64,000 bases of DNA, from the NCBI GenBank assembly GCA_030549335.1, contig JAUKPH010000017.1:8455501-8519500 (forward strand), in the 5' to 3' direction. Every line of letters starts with the position of its first letter. Positions within the stretch are counted from its first letter, which is position 1. The position numbers and the translations under genes were made by a program. Positions 59,147 through 64,000 of the stretch are shown here, piece by piece. The DNA is from Pontederia crassipes. Lineage: Eukaryota > Streptophyta > Magnoliopsida > Commelinales > Pontederiaceae. Below the pieces are notes generated by a model. That model was given only the letters and a program-made list of their open reading frames with translations, searched no databases and was not told the DNA's origin.

Positions 59147-60470
59147 TATTGGATCTAAGTTTTAATGATATATTAAATTATATTTTGATGATACAAACAT
59201 CAAATGATCAAATATAAAATGCTAAAAAGTTTAAAGAAAAAAATATAACTTTATGAACTACGCTTTGATTAAGTAATTGGCACTGATCTTATAAGTTTTG
59301 GAGAAATGGGAATGTCAATTTGTAGAAAATTCTGTTAGCTTTCCATAGACTCCAAGATTATCTAATTTTGATAACTGTGCAGAAAGTTATGCTCAAAATA
59401 GTGCAGGGCGGTCAACCTACCGGTTGAAGTTATGAAGACCGGTCGAGAAAATCCGGTCTACCGATTGGAGATATCGGTCGATCGATCAAGGTATAAATCA
59501 CTCAAATGAAAACTGCGAGACTGTACCGGTCGATAGTCCGGTCGATGCAGTGGCCGACCGATCAACTGAACGGGAGGAAATCAAAACTGCGAGACTGTAC
59601 CGGTTGAGATATCGGTCGATAGTCCGGTCGACCGACCAAGTGCTGAAGATACAGAAATGAGCGCAACGGTCATATAGACCGGTTGACCGGTTCATTAATG
59701 CGGTCGACCGATCAGCTGCAGCAAATCAGGAAAATGAGCCAACGGTCATATAGACCGGTCGACCGACCCATAAATGCGGTCGATCGGTCCATTACTTAAA
59801 TGAACAATAACACTATATTTTGAGGAGAAAAATGTGGAATTAATTTTGGATGAATTTTTCACATACCAAAGCCTATAAAAGGAGTGTCAAGGCCAGAAGC
59901 AAAAGCAAACAATCCAAGCAATGAAGCTATACTTCAAGAAATCAAAAGAAGATCCTTTCCTTGAAGTTATCATTTTAGTCGTGCTCCTCTTTCTCTCTTC
60001 CACTCTTGTGAGCCTAGCATTATAAAGAGAGAAATATTTTGTTTAGAAAATAGAAAGAGCTCCTATGTAAAAGAGGTTCTAAATCTTATCTCTTGAGCGA
60101 GAGAAAAGATTAGCTTCCTAAGAGGAGAGGTTGCCTTGCCTCTCGAAGTGGAGAAAAAGGTGATTGTGTAAAGGGCTTTCTTCCTTGCCCCATTTTGAAC
60201 AAAGGAAGGGATCAGTGGAATCTCCGACGGTCTCGAGGTCGAGAAGTCGAAGCGGGGACGTAGGCCAAGGTGTGGCTGAACCTCATCAACAACCACCCGT
60301 ATTCATTGTGTTTGAATTCTCTCACTCTATCTCCCTCTCATATTGTGTTTATGATCTGAATTGCAAAGGTTTTAAGAATAGATTTTGTGCTTCCGCGACG
60401 AATTTCGTGAGATCGATATTTTTGTTTAAACACCAATTCACCCCTTCTTGGTGCCCTTTGGGATCCTACA
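59147..60470 (+). repeat. Solo LTR of a copia family, plus strand, with TSD TAACC
   Basis: Starts TATTGGATCTAAGTTTTAAT (family TGTTGG with the second base changed) and ends GGGATCCTACA; 1324 bp. The 5 bases TAACC flank both sides (59142-59146 and 60471-60475), showing a single clean insertion without internal region. Contains a cluster of GGTCGACCGATC-like motifs at 59400-59790 with two short tandem duplications. Confidence 0.85.
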
Positions 60471-60475
60471 TAACC

Positions 60476-60565
60476 TTTAAAAGAAAATTTGTCCTCGAAT
60501 TTAAATCAAGGTTAAGGCTTACCGAATAATTTGGAGAACTTCTCGCGCATCTCTGACTCTACTTC
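60476..60565 (-). pseudogene. 3' end fragment of a gypsy polyprotein
   Basis: On the minus strand reads ESEMREKFSKLFGKP, then after a stop KFEDKFSFK (AAATTCGAGGACAAATTTTC), the typical final lines of plant gypsy internal regions before the purine tract and LTR. Only 90 bases remain between the two copia LTRs. Confidence 0.55.
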
Positions 60566-61778
60566 TGTAGGATCCCAAAGGGCACCAAGAGGGGAGGTGA
60601 ATTGATGTTCAATCAAAAATGTCGATTTCACAAAGATCGTCACAGAAGCACAAAATCGATTCTTTAAAATCTTTTAAAATAAAGCAATTCAGATCATAAG
60701 CATAATATGAATGGGGGAGAGAGAGAAAATCAAACGTAAAGACACAGTGGCTGTTGGCGAGGTTTGGTCACACTTGGCCTACATCCCTGCTCCGACTTCT
60801 CGATCTCGAGACCGTCGGAGATTCCACTAATCCCTTCCTTTGTTTCGAATGGGGCAATGAAGAAAAACCATTTACATCAACCACATTTTCTCCTCTTCGA
60901 GAGGCAAGGCAACCTCTCCTCTTAGGAAACTAATCTTTTTCTCTCGCTCAAGAGATAAGATTTAGAACCACTTTTACACATGAGCTTTCTCTATTTTTTC
61001 TGAACAAAATGTCTCTCTTTTACAAAGCTAAGCTCACAAGAGTGGAAGAGAGAAAAAAAGAAAATTCTAAATGATAACTTCAAGAGAAATTATTTTCTTT
61101 TGATTTTTTGAAGTTTTGCTTTGCTTGGATGGATGTCTTTCCTTTTAGCTTTGGCACTCCTTTTATAGGCTTTAGGAAGTGAGAAAGCCGTCCAAAAATC
61201 ATTCCACACTTTTCTCCTTCAAATTTGACCGTTACTGTTCATTTGACTCAGAGGCCAATCGACTGCACATATGTACCGGTCGACCGGTACACTTTCTTTT
61301 ATGAAAAATGTGACCATTGGCGAATTCTACACTGTCCAGTCGACTTGTTTTTTGGACCGGTCGATCGGTACCTCGACTGGTATAGTCTCGACATTCTGCT
61401 AGTTGAAATTATGCATTTTCTGCACTGACCGGTCGACTTGTGTTCTGGACCGATCGATCGATATTCTGGGCACCTGACTGGTCGACCTATTTTCCAGTCG
61501 ACAGCTCGACCACCCTGCACTATTTTAAGTATAATGTTTTTGCACAGTTATTCAAATGAGATGATTTTTTATTCTATGAAAAGCTAACAGAATTCTCTAC
61601 AACTTTGATATTTATGACTAATCCAAAATCTAATAGGATCATAGTTAATTATTTAATCAAATGTAGTGCATAAAGTTATCCCTTTTTCTTTAAACTTTTT
61701 CAGTATTTTAACTTTAATCTTTCGAAGTTTGTATCATCAAAATATAATTTTATATATCACTAAAACTTAGGTCCAACA
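60566..61778 (-). repeat. 3' LTR of a minus-strand copia element (same family as 59147-60470)
   Basis: On the minus strand starts TGTTGGACCTAAGTTTTAGT at 61778, preceded by a purine tract (AAAAAAGGGGAAGAT), and ends TTTGGGATCCTACA at 60566; 1213 bp. It faces the plus-strand LTR at 59147-60470 end to end with 95 bases between them. Confidence 0.85.
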
Positions 61779-62459
61779 ATCTTCCCCTTTTTTATGAAGA
61801 CAAATCGAGAAATAAGAAAAATGTATAAATTGCGAAAAAGTTATAAAATAAGTTGTAAAATCAATTTTACTCCCCCTAACACTCAAATTTCCTTACAATG
61901 ATAGATATTCACGTAAGTATAAATTGTAAGTAACTCTTCGTATAAAGTGATATTCAGATCATATTTCTCCTATATTTCTCTCCCTTTTGTTTTATAAAAA
62001 ATAATAATTTGTGTATGGAGCATATAGGAAATCATATGTAACTCCCCCTTAATCATGCCATCTTTGAAAAAAATTTATTTTCCCCTTTTTTCATATTAGA
62101 AATATGTAAAATATTGCATCATAAAGAATTCGTATGTAAAAAATAACTCCTCCTAAATTTATGATTATTTTATAATGGCGAAATGGAAATAATTTGATGA
62201 AGACCAAAACTATATATATATATATATTAATAATCAAAATATGGCATAAAATTTTGATACAACAATGATATTCATGATATGTCAAAATAAAATTTAGTGT
62301 GTTACCCCTATCACTATTACCAATTTTAGATGTTCTCTCTTTTCAAAAAATAGTAATTTTAAATTTTTGAGTGAAATCAAAGATAAACGATACTTTTACC
62401 ATAATCTTTGTTCCTTCACATTTCTAATTCATCCTTTGCTTTACATGTGAGGCACACCT

Positions 62460-63048
62460 GAAAAAATAATCATTTAAACTTTGTTACCCAAACTTCTTTG
62501 GATCCAATTTTATTAGTCAAAGTTCCTTTTGGAATCCATATCATCCTATGTTTTGAAGATTTTCTTACTTTGCATTGATAAGCATAATGGCTATAAAATC
62601 CACGTGCAAAACATGTAATATGTGATTTTCTATTGTAGAAATGATTAATCTTCCAATAAGAGTTTTCATGTCCAAAGTATTTCGTAGAAATGATTATCTT
62701 TCTTTACATAAGAACTAGTTTTATCATTATTTTGTGAATTTTCAACAGATCATTTTCCTTCTTTGCTTTTTCTAAAGAACATGCTAATTTTACAATTTCA
62801 CATACATGTGTAATTTCCAAAGTTTCAATTTCATTTTTTAAGTTTTCATTCTCCATAAAACATGTATTCTTTTCTTCTTTTAAATTTTCAATCTCATGTC
62901 GTAATTTCTCATTTTCCTCTTTAAGCAAGTAATATCTTTTTATAAGTAAGGAAAATTCTTTATTTACATTCAAAGAAAGATTTTCTATGGAAGAAATCGA
63001 TGAGTCATTATTTGAAGGATTAGAAGTTACCTCATCGTCATATGCCAT
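62460..63048 (-). pseudogene. Copia gag C-terminal region: coiled coil and degenerate zinc knuckle
   Basis: A 114-residue frame starts MAYDDEVTSNPSNNDSS and forms a Leu/Glu/Lys-rich coiled coil (LLKEENEKLRHEIENLKEEK), typical of the spacer before the knuckle in long plant copia gag proteins. Past the stop, about 62560-62610, the knuckle reads CFARGFYSHYAYQC, with the second cysteine of CX2CX4HX4C changed, followed by KVRKSSK and MIWIPKGTLTNKIGSKEVWV. The pol genes expected next are missing. Confidence 0.7.
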
Positions 63049-63424
63049 TAGACATAAGTATGCTTCATCACTAGAAGAGCTTGACGAGTCACTTGTTTCA
63101 CTTGACTCTTAATACTTTTTCTTTTTACCTTTTCGATATGTCTCTTCTTTGTGATTTTTGTATGATCTTCGGGTAGGCTTCTCATTTGTTTCTTTTTTCT
63201 TCACCAACTTGAGATACTTATCTAATTTTCTTGTGTAGGCGGGCGAGTCTCTTTTCATCAACTTATTCTTCACTTGAATCTTCTTCATTTGGATTTGTCT
63301 TTAATGCCAATGTTTTCTTTTTGGGAGCTTTTTCTTTTTTATCTTCTTGGATTGAGATCTCATATGTTTAAAGTGAACCAATAAGATTATCAAAATCCAA
63401 TTTATTCAGATCTTCTTTTTTCAA

Positions 63425-63967
63425 TTACGGTCCTCTTCGTATGCCATTTGGCAGAGAGATCTCAAAATCTTTTTTCACTTTTTGGGGGTTAGTTCTTGGC
63501 TCGCCCAATAAGGTTAAGCCATTTAAAATATCATTAAACCGAGCTATCATATCATTTATAAATTCATTATCATGCATTTTGAAAGAATCATATTGATTGT
63601 TTAAAATATTCAATCTACATTCTTTAATTTTGTCGGTTCCTTCATAAGTAGTGATGAACTTTTTCCAAATCTCGGTTGCAATTTCACAACTTGAAATCCG
63701 ATTAAACTCCGTTGAATCCAAAGCACAATAAAATACATTTTTGACTTTCCAATCAAGTTTTGAAAAAATCTTTTCTTTTTCTTTAGAATCAGTAGGTAAC
63801 TTTTCATAAACATAATAACATTTTTCAACTATGTCCCACATGTCGATATCAATAGAATAAATATATGCTTGAATTCTAATTTTCCAATATGTAAAATTTG
63901 ATGCATTTGAAAAGGGAGGACGACTAATTGATTGTCCTTCGGAAAAATTAAAATTACTTGATGCCAT
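63425..63967 (-). pseudogene. Copia gag, N-terminal part
   Basis: 180 residues beginning MASSNFNFSEGQSISRPPF, with the gag core motifs NFTYWKIRIQAYIYSID, ATEIWKKFITTYEGTD and NILNNQYDSFKMHDNE (UBN2-type). Normally forms the element's virus-like particle. A TAA ends this frame at 63425-63427 whereas the family continues (downstream DLNKFDFDNLIGSL and TYEISIQE similarity is still visible after the stop). Confidence 0.85.
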
Positions 63968-64000
63968 AGCTCTAAAGATTGTTAAATCTTAAAACAAAGT

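Larger units (their letters stand above)
61779..64000 (-). mobile_element. Copia element internal region, minus strand, truncated (gag present, pol absent), running off the window
   Basis: Between the 3' LTR (60566-61778) and the gag start at 63967 there are only about 2.2 kb. The part nearest the LTR (61780-62400) is AT-rich with no recognisable protease, integrase, reverse transcriptase or RNase H. The 5' LTR would lie beyond 64000. Confidence 0.75.

Noticed and set aside
58539..59158. 191-codon plus-strand frame and its antisense
   Set aside because: Lies inside the gypsy LTR and is Pro/Ser low complexity; no domain seen.

Overview
The window is plant nuclear DNA. It has GT-AG introns with T/U-rich 3' ends, a cytosolic-type pyruvate kinase with a 5'UTR intron, a Dof transcription factor (a plant-specific family), a DUF789 gene (a plant family), Ty1/copia and Ty3/gypsy retrotransposons and many MITE-like elements. 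The Dof and cysteine-rich peptide genes are very GC-rich and (almost) intronless, while the housekeeping genes have moderate GC and many introns, all in very AT-rich spacer. This bimodal GC suggests a monocot, perhaps a non-grass one, but the species is not identified. Genes cover only a minor part of the window. Layout: (1) 1-3445 (+), the last 13 coding exons of the U2 snRNP splicing factor SF3b subunit 2 (SAP145), carrying an in-frame TGA in its first visible exon and an 11-bp tandem duplication at an exon end. (2) 4368-5264 (+), a Dof zinc-finger gene. (3) 5265-9423, AT-rich spacer with an (AAT)n/(ACA)n microsatellite and inverted-repeat elements. (4) 9424-9855 (-), a small secreted 8-cysteine peptide precursor with a long (GAGT)n(GA)n tract upstream. 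(5) 10580-14138, a decayed hAT transposase. (6) 16014-16361 (-), a broken EF-hand (CML48-50-like) exon. (7) 17850-17951, CACTA-type termini. (8) 18514-23507 (+), a nearly full-length but mutated Ty1/copia element with 241-bp LTRs and a 5-bp target duplication. (9) 23765-24456 (-), a BAHD acyltransferase pseudogene. (10) 24500-31400, spacer full of MITE-like elements. (11) 31905-34481 (+), an intact DUF789 gene with an RTE/SINE-type insertion in an intron. (12) 34500-46400, transposon graveyard including an old minus-strand copia element with a nested LTR of another family. (13) 47296-50445 (-), an intact cytosolic pyruvate kinase. (14) 51240-56641, spacer with a gypsy pol remnant. (15) 56642-64000, a large gypsy-type LTR with internal tandem duplications, two head-on copia LTRs (one a solo LTR with a TAACC target duplication), and the gag region of a minus-strand copia element that runs off the right edge. 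The genes do not form an operon-like unit; they are unrelated neighbours separated by repeats. I found no convincing new biological system. The most interesting observations are the SF3b2 lesions (a possible nonsense codon, and a duplication that appears to create a new frame-preserving 5' splice site), families of foldback elements with unrelated GC-rich cores, and the clean nested-insertion history at 56.6-61.8 kb. All homology statements are from recognition by eye, not from searches.
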